Shown: one piece after another, positions 43,185 through 51,118 of the stretch
How the letters are laid out: every line of letters begins with the position of its first letter
How positions within the stretch are numbered: position 1 is the stretch's first letter
Assembly: GCF_021739485.1 (NCBI RefSeq)
Contig: NZ_JAJFNK010000030.1
Location: forward strand, 1 to 58,216
DNA: 58,216 nt
Direction: 5' to 3'
Source: Alicyclobacillus tolerans
GTDB lineage: Bacteria > Bacillota > Bacilli > Alicyclobacillales > Alicyclobacillaceae
The notes under the pieces: generated by a model
What the model was told of the DNA's origin: nothing
Seen by the model: only the letters and a program-made list of their open reading frames with translations
Database searches by the model: none
Translations under genes and position numbers: made by a program

Positions 43185-44318
43185 ATGAAAAAGGAAATTT
43201 TATGGAAGTCCGGAGTGGCTGTCGGCTTGCATTATGCCATTTTGGTGGCTGCATCTTTGATACCATTTGGGTACAGCATCTCCTATCAGCACATGACAGG
43301 CACCTGGATGGATCACTTCCTACAGTGGGACGGCGTATGGTACGGCTTAATCGGAAAGTACGGATATCACCTTCCCGCCCAAGCGCAACAGATTCTCTAC
43401 CAATTGGGAAATCAGATTCCTGTCAGCCCAGTAAAAGCAACTGGCTTTTTTCCGTTTCTGCCGATGCTTATCCACGTTTTGGGGATGACCGGCACCCTCG
43501 TTGTGACCAACTCGATTTTTGCTCTCAACGTTGTTTTGTTCAGTCTTTGGTTGTCCAGAACCCATCTTAGTGTCGGATGGGGCGCTGTGTTGTTTGCGCT
43601 GAATCCGGCCGCCATGTTTGAGTCCTTTATTTATCCGGGCGCATATCTGGTTTTCTTTGCTCTCGCGGTGATGATGTTGACGCGAAGCAAAACGCGCTGG
43701 TGGTGGCTGGCTGCTATCCTTGGATACTTGTCTTCCCTGACTGCAGGGCTTGGAGCCATCATCGGAATCTTTGTCATGAGCTTTTTCCAGCGTAAAGAAT
43801 GGGTTCGAGGAGTCATCTACGGACTTTCTGTGGCGATGGGGTGGACTACGTTTGCACTTGTACTCATCTCGCAAAAAGTACCCGCATTGGCATTTCTACA
43901 CGCGGAAAAATTGTGGGGAAGGGTTTGGAGATTTCCGATGGCAGCCTGGTTGGGACAGTTTCACGAATCACTGTTTATCGGACATTGGGACCAAGTCTTT
44001 GTGGCCCTGTACGTTGTCCTATTGGTCGCATTTGTCGCCAACTGGATCCGATCAAGACATGTGCCGGTTTCCGACTTTTCTTGGGGTGTGGCGTATACGG
44101 TTTTTTGCTTGTCCACCTATTGGATCCCGTATCCCCTCGTTGGGGATTTGAGGTTTATTGCTGACGCAGTGCCGTTATACGGGATTGTGCCCAGAACGGA
44201 TGGCCAAGGCACAGCGGGTCAAGGGATCCATGGGCTGGCTGCCGTTCTTTTGGTTGTTTTTGTTGCGGCTTTCGCGTTTGGCAGCCTGCTTGTCACTCAC
44301 GGCGGAGTCTATCAGTAG
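43185..44318 (+). CDS. PIG-V/mannosyltransferase-like membrane protein
   Basis: 377 aa polytopic protein with about nine to ten hydrophobic segments. The extracytoplasmic loop FLQWDGVWYGLIGKYGYHLP (D49) followed by FFPFLPMLIHVLG resembles the catalytic first loop of PIG-V family dolichol/polyprenyl-phosphate-mannose-type transferases; the central ALNPAAMFESFIYPGAYLVFFALAVMML also fits. ATG 43185 with GGAGGG. Likely transfers a sugar from a lipid carrier to an extracytoplasmic acceptor. No partner gene is adjacent. Confidence 0.72.
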   Translation: MKKEILWKSGVAVGLHYAILVAASLIPFGYSISYQHMTGTWMDHFLQWDGVWYGLIGKYGYHLPAQAQQILYQLGNQIPVSPVKATGFFPFLPMLIHVLGMTGTLVVTNSIFALNVVLFSLWLSRTHLSVGWGAVLFALNPAAMFESFIYPGAYLVFFALAVMMLTRSKTRWWWLAAILGYLSSLTAGLGAIIGIFVMSFFQRKEWVRGVIYGLSVAMGWTTFALVLISQKVPALAFLHAEKLWGRVWRFPMAAWLGQFHESLFIGHWDQVFVALYVVLLVAFVANWIRSRHVPVSDFSWGVAYTVFCLSTYWIPYPLVGDLRFIADAVPLYGIVPRTDGQGTAGQGIHGLAAVLLVVFVAAFAFGSLLVTHGGVYQ

Positions 44319-44406
44319 CCTACTAGAGCCATTGAACGAATGGTATATACATGAGGGACAAACAAATGAAAACGGTGCATCGTTTACGCACTGGGTGAAT
44401 ATCGAT

Positions 44407-45528
44407 TCACGTCTCCATGCTGGGTGGTGCTGTCTTTAAACTACCGGCCTTTAAACTCGTATAGGCCCAGATGGCAGCCTGTAAGGTCACAGCGTCTTGG
44501 AAAGCCAGAGGGTCACGGCCGGTCCGTTCTTTGATTTTCCCAAGCCGATAGATGAGGGTATTGCGATGAACGTACAATTTGCGAGAGGCTGCGGCGATGT
44601 TTAAGTTACAGTGGAAAAGTACCTGCAAGGTTTCTATCAGCTTAGGGGGCAAATTCGACAGGACTCGGTCTACAAACCGCGATCGAACCCCGTGATCCAA
44701 CTGATACATCAGTGACTTGGGTTCGGTGTCCGAGTAAAATACAACGTCTTGTTCCTCGATCAAAAGTGCCAGTTGTGCTTCATGATACGACCTACAGATC
44801 GATTCCTTCATTTCGACCTGCGTACCCACACCCATGCGCAGTGTGGCACTCATGTGGAACAGCTTCTCTTGCAGTGTGAGAATGGAACTTTTGAATGCCT
44901 CCAAAGGCAAGCCCATCACCAAAACGAACAACTGACTTGAACGAATAAAACCAACGATACACTTGTCGGACCCAAAGCTTTGTGTGACGGTTTGCAGCAG
45001 CCTTTGATTCGTAACCCCGCTTTCTACCAAATTGAGGACAACCACCGAAAAGGGGGGAGACAAATGGGTCGCGAGCAATTCCAAATTGTGCTCCACAAAG
45101 CCCCAGTTCGGTACCTGTTTAATAACTTCTTCAATGAGCATCGAAGTTATTCTCTGGTTCCAATCCCACTGTGAAGCTAAGAAGGATTGTTCGACCATCA
45201 TTTCTGTAGTCATTTTGACCAGCTCACCAAACTTCTCCACCTCGCCTGGATGACCTGTGATCCCGATGACTCCCAGAGTTTTACCTTGAAACTCAATCGG
45301 GAGATTAATTCCGAGCTGAGCTCCCTCAAATTGTTCGAGGTTGTTCTCGGTGATGATTAAGGCCCTCCCGGATTTCAAGACCTCAAGGGCTCCTTGATGG
45401 AACTGATCAATTCGAGTAGGATCGCCGGAAGCAATGATGGTGCCCGTATTGTCCATAATGTTTATGTTCCGATTCAGCCTTTTCATCGTCTCCCGTACAA
45501 TTTCTTCTGCAATTTCGCGCGTTAACAC
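44407..45528 (-). CDS. CdaR-family sugar-diacid regulator
   Basis: 373 aa. The N-terminal diacid-recognition domain (about 3-135: REIAEEIVRETMKRLNRNINIMDNTGTIIASGDPTRIDQFHQGA, LGINLPIEFQGKTLGVIGITG) is followed by a GGDEF-like middle domain and a C-terminal PucR/CdaR helix-turn-helix (LNIAAASRKLYVHRNTLIYRLGKIKERTGRDP, about 308-340). Relatives activate galactarate, glucarate or glycerate genes. The GTG start has AAGAGGG upstream. It is divergent from the larA-kdgT genes and is their probable activator. Confidence 0.92.
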   Translation of the reverse strand: MLTREIAEEIVRETMKRLNRNINIMDNTGTIIASGDPTRIDQFHQGALEVLKSGRALIITENNLEQFEGAQLGINLPIEFQGKTLGVIGITGHPGEVEKFGELVKMTTEMMVEQSFLASQWDWNQRITSMLIEEVIKQVPNWGFVEHNLELLATHLSPPFSVVVLNLVESGVTNQRLLQTVTQSFGSDKCIVGFIRSSQLFVLVMGLPLEAFKSSILTLQEKLFHMSATLRMGVGTQVEMKESICRSYHEAQLALLIEEQDVVFYSDTEPKSLMYQLDHGVRSRFVDRVLSNLPPKLIETLQVLFHCNLNIAAASRKLYVHRNTLIYRLGKIKERTGRDPLAFQDAVTLQAAIWAYTSLKAGSLKTAPPSMET

Positions 45529-45563
45529 GATGCTCTAACCCTCTTCTCAAACTGTATTTTGGT

Positions 45564-45653
45564 TTGAGTACACAATTATTATGGGTAAACATGTCGATAA
45601 TTTATTTAGTTAACATAAAGATTTCGTGTGAGATTCCGAGTATACTTGAGTAC
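45564..45653 (+). promoter_or_regulatory. Repeated TTGAGTAC sites between cdaR-like and larA genes
   Basis: TTGAGTAC at 45564-45571 and 45646-45653, same orientation, 82 bp apart. A TATACT (45641-45646) could be the -10 for larA. Candidate CdaR-type activator sites; weak evidence. Confidence 0.35.
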
Positions 45654-45822
45654 GAGTTTCAAAGACCCCCGTTGCTCCCATCCGAAGAAAGCGATTTCTT
45701 GCGCGTCGTCAACGCGAATCCCCTGAGCATTCGGTGCAGGCATGGTTTTATGTTATCTTGAAGTCAATCCTGGCACTTCGTTGTACATTCTCAGGGGACG
45801 ACATGCGGAAAGAGGGAGTGCA

Positions 45823-47103
45823 ATGATGAAGACATCTTTGCAATACGGGAAAGGGGAGGTGTTGGTCGAAGTTCCAGACGATTCGGTCGTTGTGGAGCCC
45901 CGTGAGTTAGCGGGTTTGGAAGACGAGAAACAAGCCGTGATCGATGCATTGCGGAAACCGGTTGGACTGCCTCCTTTGCGGGATATGGTGAAACCGACGG
46001 ACAAAATCGCCATTGTCATTAGTGACATCACGCGTCCGACGCCAAACCACAAGTTAGTCCCGTGGATTCTGGAGGAACTGTCCTACGTTCCACTGGAGAA
46101 TTTCGTCATTATTAACGGTACTGGCACGCACCGCGATCAAACCCGAGAAGAATTCGTTCAAATGTTGGGCGATAGGGTCGTCGACAACGTGAAGATTATC
46201 AATCACCATTGTCACAACAAAGACGAACTTGTAAACCTAGGGACCAGTCGTTTCGGTTGCGATGTTTATTTGAATAAAGCGTACGTTGAAGCCGACTTTC
46301 GCATTGTTACAGGGTTTATCGAACCACATTTCTTTGCTGGATTCTCCGGCGGACCTAAGGGTGTTATGCCAGGGATTGCCGGAATCGAGACCATTTTAAC
46401 GTTTCACAATGCCCGAATGATTGGCGACCCTCTGTCCACATGGGGGAACCTGGAACACAATCCGCTCCAGGAAATGACTCGCGAAGTCAATCTCATGTGC
46501 AAACCGAGTTTTATGGTCAATGTGACTCTGAATAAGGCCAAAGACATCACGGGTGTTTTTGCGGGAGAATTATTCGAGGCCCATGCTGCGGGTTGTGAAT
46601 TTGCAAAGCGTCACGCCATGATCCCGGTGGATCACCGTTTTGATGTCGTGTTGACTTCAAATTCCGGGTATCCGCTCGATCAAAATCTGTATCAAGCCGT
46701 CAAAGGTATGAGTGCTGCGCATCAAATTGTCAAGCAAGGCGGGACGATCGTTTGCACCTCTGAGTGTTCGGATGGCATACCGGACCACGGCAACTTTGCT
46801 CAAATTTTAAAAATGAGAAAGACGCCATCGGAACTTCTCGAAATGATTGAAAATCCTGCTTTTCAAAAGTTTGATCAGTGGCAGGTTCAGAAGCAAGCCG
46901 TGATTCAGGTGTGGTCGGACGTTTACATCTACTCGTCGTTGTCTGACGACGACGTGAGGAACGCGATGCTGCTGCCGACCCACGACATCAACGCGACACT
47001 CAAAAAACTGGAAGAGAAGTATGGTCCGAACATGACCGTGGCCGTGTTGCCGATGGGACCGCAAACCATCCCTTATGTCAAAGAGACCGGCCGCGTGGTG
47101 TAG
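45823..47103 (+). CDS. larA: Nickel-dependent lactate racemase family protein (canonical LarA)
   Basis: 426 aa, typical LarA length. All cofactor residues of Lactiplantibacillus LarA are present with identical spacing, shifted by five: H103 (THRDQTREE), H169 (EPHFFAGFSGGPK), K179 (tethers the nickel-pincer nucleotide) and H195 (FHNARM). SDITRPTP near residue 67 also fits. ATG 45823 has GAGGGAGTG. It racemises or epimerises a 2-hydroxy acid. Neighbours are a KdgT-type permease and a CdaR regulator, so a sugar-derived hydroxy acid is as likely as lactate. No larB, larC or larE cofactor gene lies in the window. Confidence 0.9.
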   Translation: MMKTSLQYGKGEVLVEVPDDSVVVEPRELAGLEDEKQAVIDALRKPVGLPPLRDMVKPTDKIAIVISDITRPTPNHKLVPWILEELSYVPLENFVIINGTGTHRDQTREEFVQMLGDRVVDNVKIINHHCHNKDELVNLGTSRFGCDVYLNKAYVEADFRIVTGFIEPHFFAGFSGGPKGVMPGIAGIETILTFHNARMIGDPLSTWGNLEHNPLQEMTREVNLMCKPSFMVNVTLNKAKDITGVFAGELFEAHAAGCEFAKRHAMIPVDHRFDVVLTSNSGYPLDQNLYQAVKGMSAAHQIVKQGGTIVCTSECSDGIPDHGNFAQILKMRKTPSELLEMIENPAFQKFDQWQVQKQAVIQVWSDVYIYSSLSDDDVRNAMLLPTHDINATLKKLEEKYGPNMTVAVLPMGPQTIPYVKETGRVV

Positions 47104-47224
47104 AACCGTTTGACGCGGTCGCCAAGACAGCCTTCTGGGGCTGGCTGTGTGGAGGGACTCAGAGGGTGTCTTGGCAAGAAAATATTCCCGCATCATTTAG
47201 GCATCGTTTGTTGGCATATCAGAA

Positions 47225-47238
47225 TGAAAGCGCTATCG
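47225..47238 (+). promoter_or_regulatory. CcpA cre-like site upstream of kdgT
   Basis: TGAAAGCGCTATCG fits the cre consensus TGWAARCGYTWNCW at 13 of 14 positions. It lies 82 bp before the permease start, between larA and kdgT. It suggests carbon catabolite repression. Confidence 0.6.
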
Positions 47239-47271
47239 AGCTATCAAACCATCAAGCCATCGAACCATCCG
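47232..47271 (+). repeat. Five degenerate 8-bp tandem repeats
   Basis: Consecutive octamers GCTATCGA, GCTATCAA, ACCATCAA, GCCATCGA, ACCATCCG share RCYATCRA and overlap the cre-like site. Non-coding. Confidence 0.6.
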
Positions 47272-47319
47272 GCACATGGGTTTCAATGCACGAACTACAG
47301 ACAACGAGGTGGAGACCTG

Positions 47320-48306
47320 ATGAAGATTAAACAGTCAATCGAAAAAGTGCCAGGCGGTATGATGCTGATTCCGTTGTTAATCGGAGCTATTATCCGTACT
47401 ATCTTCCCGCATTTAGCAGACAACGCAATCTTTAAGTCTTCCTTTACGGGCGGGCTGTTCATGGGAACACTCCCTCTGCTCGCCGTGTTTTTCATGGCCG
47501 TTGGCGCCAATATGAAGATTCAAGCAGCCGGTTACGTAGTAAAAAAGGGTCTTTCGATGTGGGCTGGCAAGGTGTTGTTCGCCGCCTTGATTGGCGTGGT
47601 CATCCGGTTTACCGTTCCGGATCAAAACCACATGTTTCTCGGTCTGTCCGCACTCGCTATCATCGCGGCGTTTACCGATACGAACGGCGGCATGTTTATG
47701 GCCTTGATTAGCCAGTATGGAAAGCAAGACGACATCGCGGCTTACTCCATCATGTCCCTGGAATCGGGACCGTTCTTTACGATGGCGATTCTCGGTGTTG
47801 CTGGTTTGGCCAGTTTCCCCATCATGGCGTTCGTGCTCGTTTTGGTGCCCATGATCGTGGGAATGATTCTCGGCAACCTGGACGAAGACATGCGTACGTT
47901 TTTGGGGAAAGCACAAGATACCATGATCCCGATGTTTGCGCTTTCTCTTGGCTTCGGAATCAATCTCAAAGAGGTATTGGCCGCCGGCGCTGGAGGTATT
48001 ATCTTAGGACTTGCCGTGATTGTGCTGACAGGTATCCTGCTGTGGCTGTTGGACAAAGTCACGGGTGGCAACGGTGTCACAGGCATTGCCGCCGCTACCA
48101 CGGCTGGAAATGCTTCTGCAGTACCTGTCGCGGTTGCAGCGAGCTTTGTTGGATACAAGTCCATCGCGGCTGTAGCGACTACACAAGTCGCCGCTTCCGT
48201 CATCGTTACCGCAATTTTAGTTCCTGTTATCACCGGTTGGTTTGCCCGCAGGGCGCAAAGGGCTCACCCTCAAGTCATGGCCGGAGAAGAACGGGCCATC
48301 AGTTGA
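47320..48306 (+). CDS. kdgT: 2-keto-3-deoxygluconate permease family protein
   Basis: 328 aa with about ten hydrophobic segments and KdgT-family features: IKQSIEKVPGGMMLIPLLIGAIIRTIFPH at the N-terminus, GTLPLLAVFFMAVGANM, FTDTNGGMFMALISQYG, SLESGPFFTMAILG and AATTAGNASAVPVAVA. Proton-coupled uptake of 2-keto-3-deoxygluconate or a related acid. GAGGTGGAG precedes ATG 47320; a longer frame from 47110 crosses non-coding repeats. It follows larA by 216 bp and carries its own upstream cre-like site. Confidence 0.9.
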   Translation: MKIKQSIEKVPGGMMLIPLLIGAIIRTIFPHLADNAIFKSSFTGGLFMGTLPLLAVFFMAVGANMKIQAAGYVVKKGLSMWAGKVLFAALIGVVIRFTVPDQNHMFLGLSALAIIAAFTDTNGGMFMALISQYGKQDDIAAYSIMSLESGPFFTMAILGVAGLASFPIMAFVLVLVPMIVGMILGNLDEDMRTFLGKAQDTMIPMFALSLGFGINLKEVLAAGAGGIILGLAVIVLTGILLWLLDKVTGGNGVTGIAAATTAGNASAVPVAVAASFVGYKSIAAVATTQVAASVIVTAILVPVITGWFARRAQRAHPQVMAGEERAIS

Positions 48307-48370
48307 CACAACCGAGGGCAGGCCAAGAGCCAGCTTTAACAATCGAGGGGGGTGTCCTAAAGCTCGTGGA

Positions 48371-48400
48371 AGAGGGGCTGATGGACAGCCCCTCTTTATT
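48371..48400 (+). terminator. Terminator after kdgT
   Basis: AGAGGGGCTG (48371-48380) / CAGCCCCTCT (48386-48395) with a 5-nt loop followed by TTATT. Confidence 0.85.
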
Positions 48401-48446
48401 GTAGAGAGGCAAAATGAGCTTCGGAAGCCACGGTTCGCGGCCAGGC

Positions 48447-48472
48447 ATAGCGAATATTCATAGCGAATATTC
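48447..48472 (+). repeat. 13-bp perfect tandem duplication
   Basis: ATAGCGAATATTC twice in direct succession (48447-48459, 48460-48472) in the gap between kdgT and the TetR gene. Each unit holds the palindrome GAATATTC. Recent duplication or a double binding site. Confidence 0.55.
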
Positions 48473-48550
48473 TGTTCGTTAATCCGATGTACGGAAAGTA
48501 CGGAGTATCGTTCGTCCATGGGGTTTCCGTTCATTCCAATTTGAGTCATT

Positions 48551-49177
48551 CTATGGGGTGGACCGGATCGATGGCGACACACCTGGATTGACAGATAGAG
48601 ATCCCAGAATGTAAGTTACAAACGAATCCGCAATTTCTTCCTTTGAATATTTGCCCGTTGGGGAATACCACCTTGAGATGGAGTTCAGCGTCCCTAGTAA
48701 AAAGAGACGAAAGAGCTTCAGGTCCACGGGTGCAAACACCCCGCTCTTAATCCCCTCTGCGATAATCTGCTGAAAAATACTCTCGTACTCATCGCGCTGT
48801 TTCAGGATCTGCGACCGAATTTCCAAGGAAGAAATCCATGCCGGTTTTTCGATCACGTTAAACATCGATATCTCTTCACACTCATAGTAGACGTGGTGGC
48901 GGACGGCTTCACTCAGTTTTTGGCCCGGATTCAAAGAAGAGTCCACAATGGTTCGAAGGCGATCGATACTGCTTTGCGCCACCAGGTTGTGACACTGAAA
49001 CAACAGGTCTTCTTTGCCGTTCACGTAGTAATAAAGGGAACCCTTTGTGAGTTTGAGTTCGTTCGCGATTTCTTCGATGGTGGTGGATTGGTACCCCTTG
49101 GTATGAAACAATTCGGCGGCAGTGCGCAAAATTTGCTGTTTTCGCTCTTCAGCGCGTTGTTCTCGAAAAGATGCCAA
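48551..49177 (-). CDS. TetR-family transcriptional repressor
   Basis: 208 aa. The N-terminal helix-turn-helix (RKQQILRTAAELFHTKGYQSTTIEEIANELKLTKGSLYYYVNGKEDLLF) is followed by an all-helical ligand domain of the type found in acyl-CoA/fatty-acid responsive TetR proteins (IRSQILKQRDEYESIFQQIIAEGIKSGVF). TTG at 49177 has AGGTGA upstream; a GTG at 49186 overlaps that site and is less likely. It is divergent from the CoA ligase operon, whose promoter contains a strong palindrome, and is its probable repressor, released by a CoA thioester. Confidence 0.9.
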   Translation of the reverse strand: MASFREQRAEERKQQILRTAAELFHTKGYQSTTIEEIANELKLTKGSLYYYVNGKEDLLFQCHNLVAQSSIDRLRTIVDSSLNPGQKLSEAVRHHVYYECEEISMFNVIEKPAWISSLEIRSQILKQRDEYESIFQQIIAEGIKSGVFAPVDLKLFRLFLLGTLNSISRWYSPTGKYSKEEIADSFVTYILGSLSVNPGVSPSIRSTP

Positions 49178-49480
49178 ACAGTTCACCTCAGTCTGAAGAC
49201 GTTTGCATAAATCTTACAAAGGTTTTGCATAAGCTCTCGCATTAGCCTTGCAGAAAGTTTTACAGAAGTCCGAATGAGAACAGACCCAACGGGACACGCG
49301 TCGCTGGATAGGATAAAAGGAAACCGCTCTATAGGGACAAGCATATGCCAAATCTAGGTGTTCGTAAACTTGAAGCGATGAGAACAACGTACTGGTAAGT
49401 GACGCCAATGATTAGCGATGGCGATGATTAGTGACGGTGTCCGCTTGCGGTAAGGATAAACAGTGGACGGTGCAATTGTC

Positions 49481-49509
49481 TTGATTATATAGTCTTTTCA
49501 GACTATAAT
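49481..49509 (+). promoter_or_regulatory. Promoter of the CoA-ligase operon with an embedded TetR operator
   Basis: TTGATT (49481-49486), 17-bp spacer, TATAAT (49504-49509). Spacer and -10 are covered by TATAGTCT (49488-49495) and AGACTATA (49500-49507), a perfect 8-bp inverted repeat with a 4-nt centre. A related GTCT-ga-AGAC lies at 49191-49200 in front of the TetR start. The rest of the 49178-49658 gap holds TTTGCATAA twice, 22 bp apart (49202, 49224), and no gene. Confidence 0.75.
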
Positions 49510-49658
49510 GAATTTAAACAAACGGTCAAATTGTGAATGAAAGTTCAAAGAGATGCGGGTTTCGAGCAGATTCGGCGAATCGCCCGGAAAACACACAAAA
49601 AGAATATTCGAAAACTAAAACCCAGAGAGAAAAATGAGGCCATGGGAGGAGATCTTCG

Positions 49659-51044
49659 GTGTTGCCAGAGAGTGTTGTGCAAGGCGGCGAAAAGTACTGG
49701 AGTTGGGAGCTTGAAACCATGGATCCCGAGCAAAGGAAGGAACTCATCCTCCAGCGAATCCAATCGCAACTTTCGTATGTCTATGAGAACCTTCCGTTTT
49801 ACCGCGATCACTATGACAAACACGGTTTTCACCCCTCCATGGTCAAAACCCTCGACGATTTTAGCGAAAAGGTTCCGATTATTACGAAAAAAATGTTGGT
49901 GGAAAACCAAGCTCACAATCCCATCTTCGGCAGCTACGCAGGCAATTTTAGCATGGAAGAAATCGAGCGGATCCAAGGTTCATCCGGGACCTCGGGAACT
50001 CCAACCTTGTACTGCGTATCGCGCAAAGACTGGGAGCGTTCCGCAGAAATTTCGGCGCGGGCGCTGTGGTCCATCGGGGTTCGGGCGCAGGATATCGTGC
50101 AGATCAGCTTTCCGTTCAGCCTGTTCTTTGCAGGATGGGGCGTTTTGCAGGGCGTGGAGCGCATTGGGGCCACCGCATTTCCTCTGGGGGTGACCGACTC
50201 CGAACGGCAGTTGGCCCTCATGGACAAAGTGGGATCGACGGTTTTTTCGGCGACTCCGTCATATGCTATCCACTTGATCTCGGTCGCCAAGCAAATGGGG
50301 TTAGACCTTCGCAAGAACAAAGTGAAAAAGCTGTTTGTCGGTGGGGAACCCGGGGGCAGTTTAGACAGCGTCCGCCAAGTGATTGAAGACGGATGGGGCG
50401 CGGACGTGTACGAAAGTGGTTCGTGTTCCGAAATGTATCCCTTTAACACCAGCACGACGTGTGAGGCCAAGGCGGGCGTTCACCTGTACCTCGACGAGGT
50501 CTATTCGGAAATTGTCGACAAAGACGACCCCAACCGCCGGCTCCCAATGGGGGAACGGGGAGCCATCGTGTACACGCACCTGTGGCGTCAGTCGCAGCCG
50601 ATGATCCGCTTTTGGCCTGGAGACGAGAGCTACATGACCGATGAGCCCTGTTCCTGCGGGCGCACCTACCCCCGTTTGCCAGAAGGCGTGCTCGGACGGT
50701 TGGACGACATGGTCATCATCCGCGGTGCCAATGTGTATCCCAGCGCGATCGACAAAATCCTGCGCTCGGTGTCCGGCGTTGGCCCCGAATACCAAGTTAT
50801 CCTTGAAAAACAGCTCGGCGGCTTGGACGAAATCACCGTTCGGCTCGAGTACGACCCAGAGGTGTACAACCACTTAACTCCCGGCGGCAAGGCCGAAAGC
50901 CTCGATAACCTGGCCAAGGAAGCCGCCCACAAGTTGAAAACCGGCATTGGCATTCGCTTTAGCGTGGAAGTGATTGAACCCGGCGAACTGCCCGCCACGG
51001 TCGTCAAGGCCAAACGCGTGATTGACCGGAGAAAGCAGCGGTGA
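49659..51044 (+). CDS. Phenylacetate-CoA ligase-like acyl-CoA synthetase
   Basis: 461 aa adenylate-forming ligase of the PaaK family: LSYVYENLPFYRDHYDKHG near the N-terminus, the ATP-binding GSSGTSGTPT at 107-116, VYESGSCSEMYPF, DEPCSCGRTYPRL (PaaK-type cysteine-containing segment) and GRLDDMVIIRGANVYPS preceding the swinging C-terminal domain. Activates an aromatic or cyclic carboxylic acid to its CoA thioester in the cytosol. GTG start with GGGAGGAG. First gene of the TetR-controlled operon; P450 follows after 74 bp. Phenylacetate itself is unlikely because no paa epoxidase genes are present. Confidence 0.88.
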   Translation: MLPESVVQGGEKYWSWELETMDPEQRKELILQRIQSQLSYVYENLPFYRDHYDKHGFHPSMVKTLDDFSEKVPIITKKMLVENQAHNPIFGSYAGNFSMEEIERIQGSSGTSGTPTLYCVSRKDWERSAEISARALWSIGVRAQDIVQISFPFSLFFAGWGVLQGVERIGATAFPLGVTDSERQLALMDKVGSTVFSATPSYAIHLISVAKQMGLDLRKNKVKKLFVGGEPGGSLDSVRQVIEDGWGADVYESGSCSEMYPFNTSTTCEAKAGVHLYLDEVYSEIVDKDDPNRRLPMGERGAIVYTHLWRQSQPMIRFWPGDESYMTDEPCSCGRTYPRLPEGVLGRLDDMVIIRGANVYPSAIDKILRSVSGVGPEYQVILEKQLGGLDEITVRLEYDPEVYNHLTPGGKAESLDNLAKEAAHKLKTGIGIRFSVEVIEPGELPATVVKAKRVIDRRKQR

Positions 51045-51070
51045 CGCAAGACCAGCGGCTTCTAAAAATT

Positions 51071-51087
51071 TGACTGACTTTCAGTCA
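51071..51087. promoter_or_regulatory. Palindrome between CoA-ligase and P450 genes
   Basis: TGACTGA-CTT-TCAGTCA, perfect 7-bp arms, 31 bp before the P450 start codon. It resembles TGAATGA/TCATTCA boxes of TetR-type fatty-acid regulators. Candidate second operator for the TetR protein. Confidence 0.55.
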
Positions 51088-51118
51088 CTTCTAGTAACTT
51101 CTTAGGGAGGCAGGCTTT

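Noticed and set aside
47232..47271. Short tandem repeats considered as a CRISPR array
   Set aside because: Units are 8 bp, adjacent and degenerate, with no spacers and no cas genes.
49537..50193. 218-codon plus-strand frame overlapping the CoA ligase start
   Set aside because: It overlaps the promoter-proximal leader and the ligase in another frame; no domain is recognisable and the ligase has the better start.
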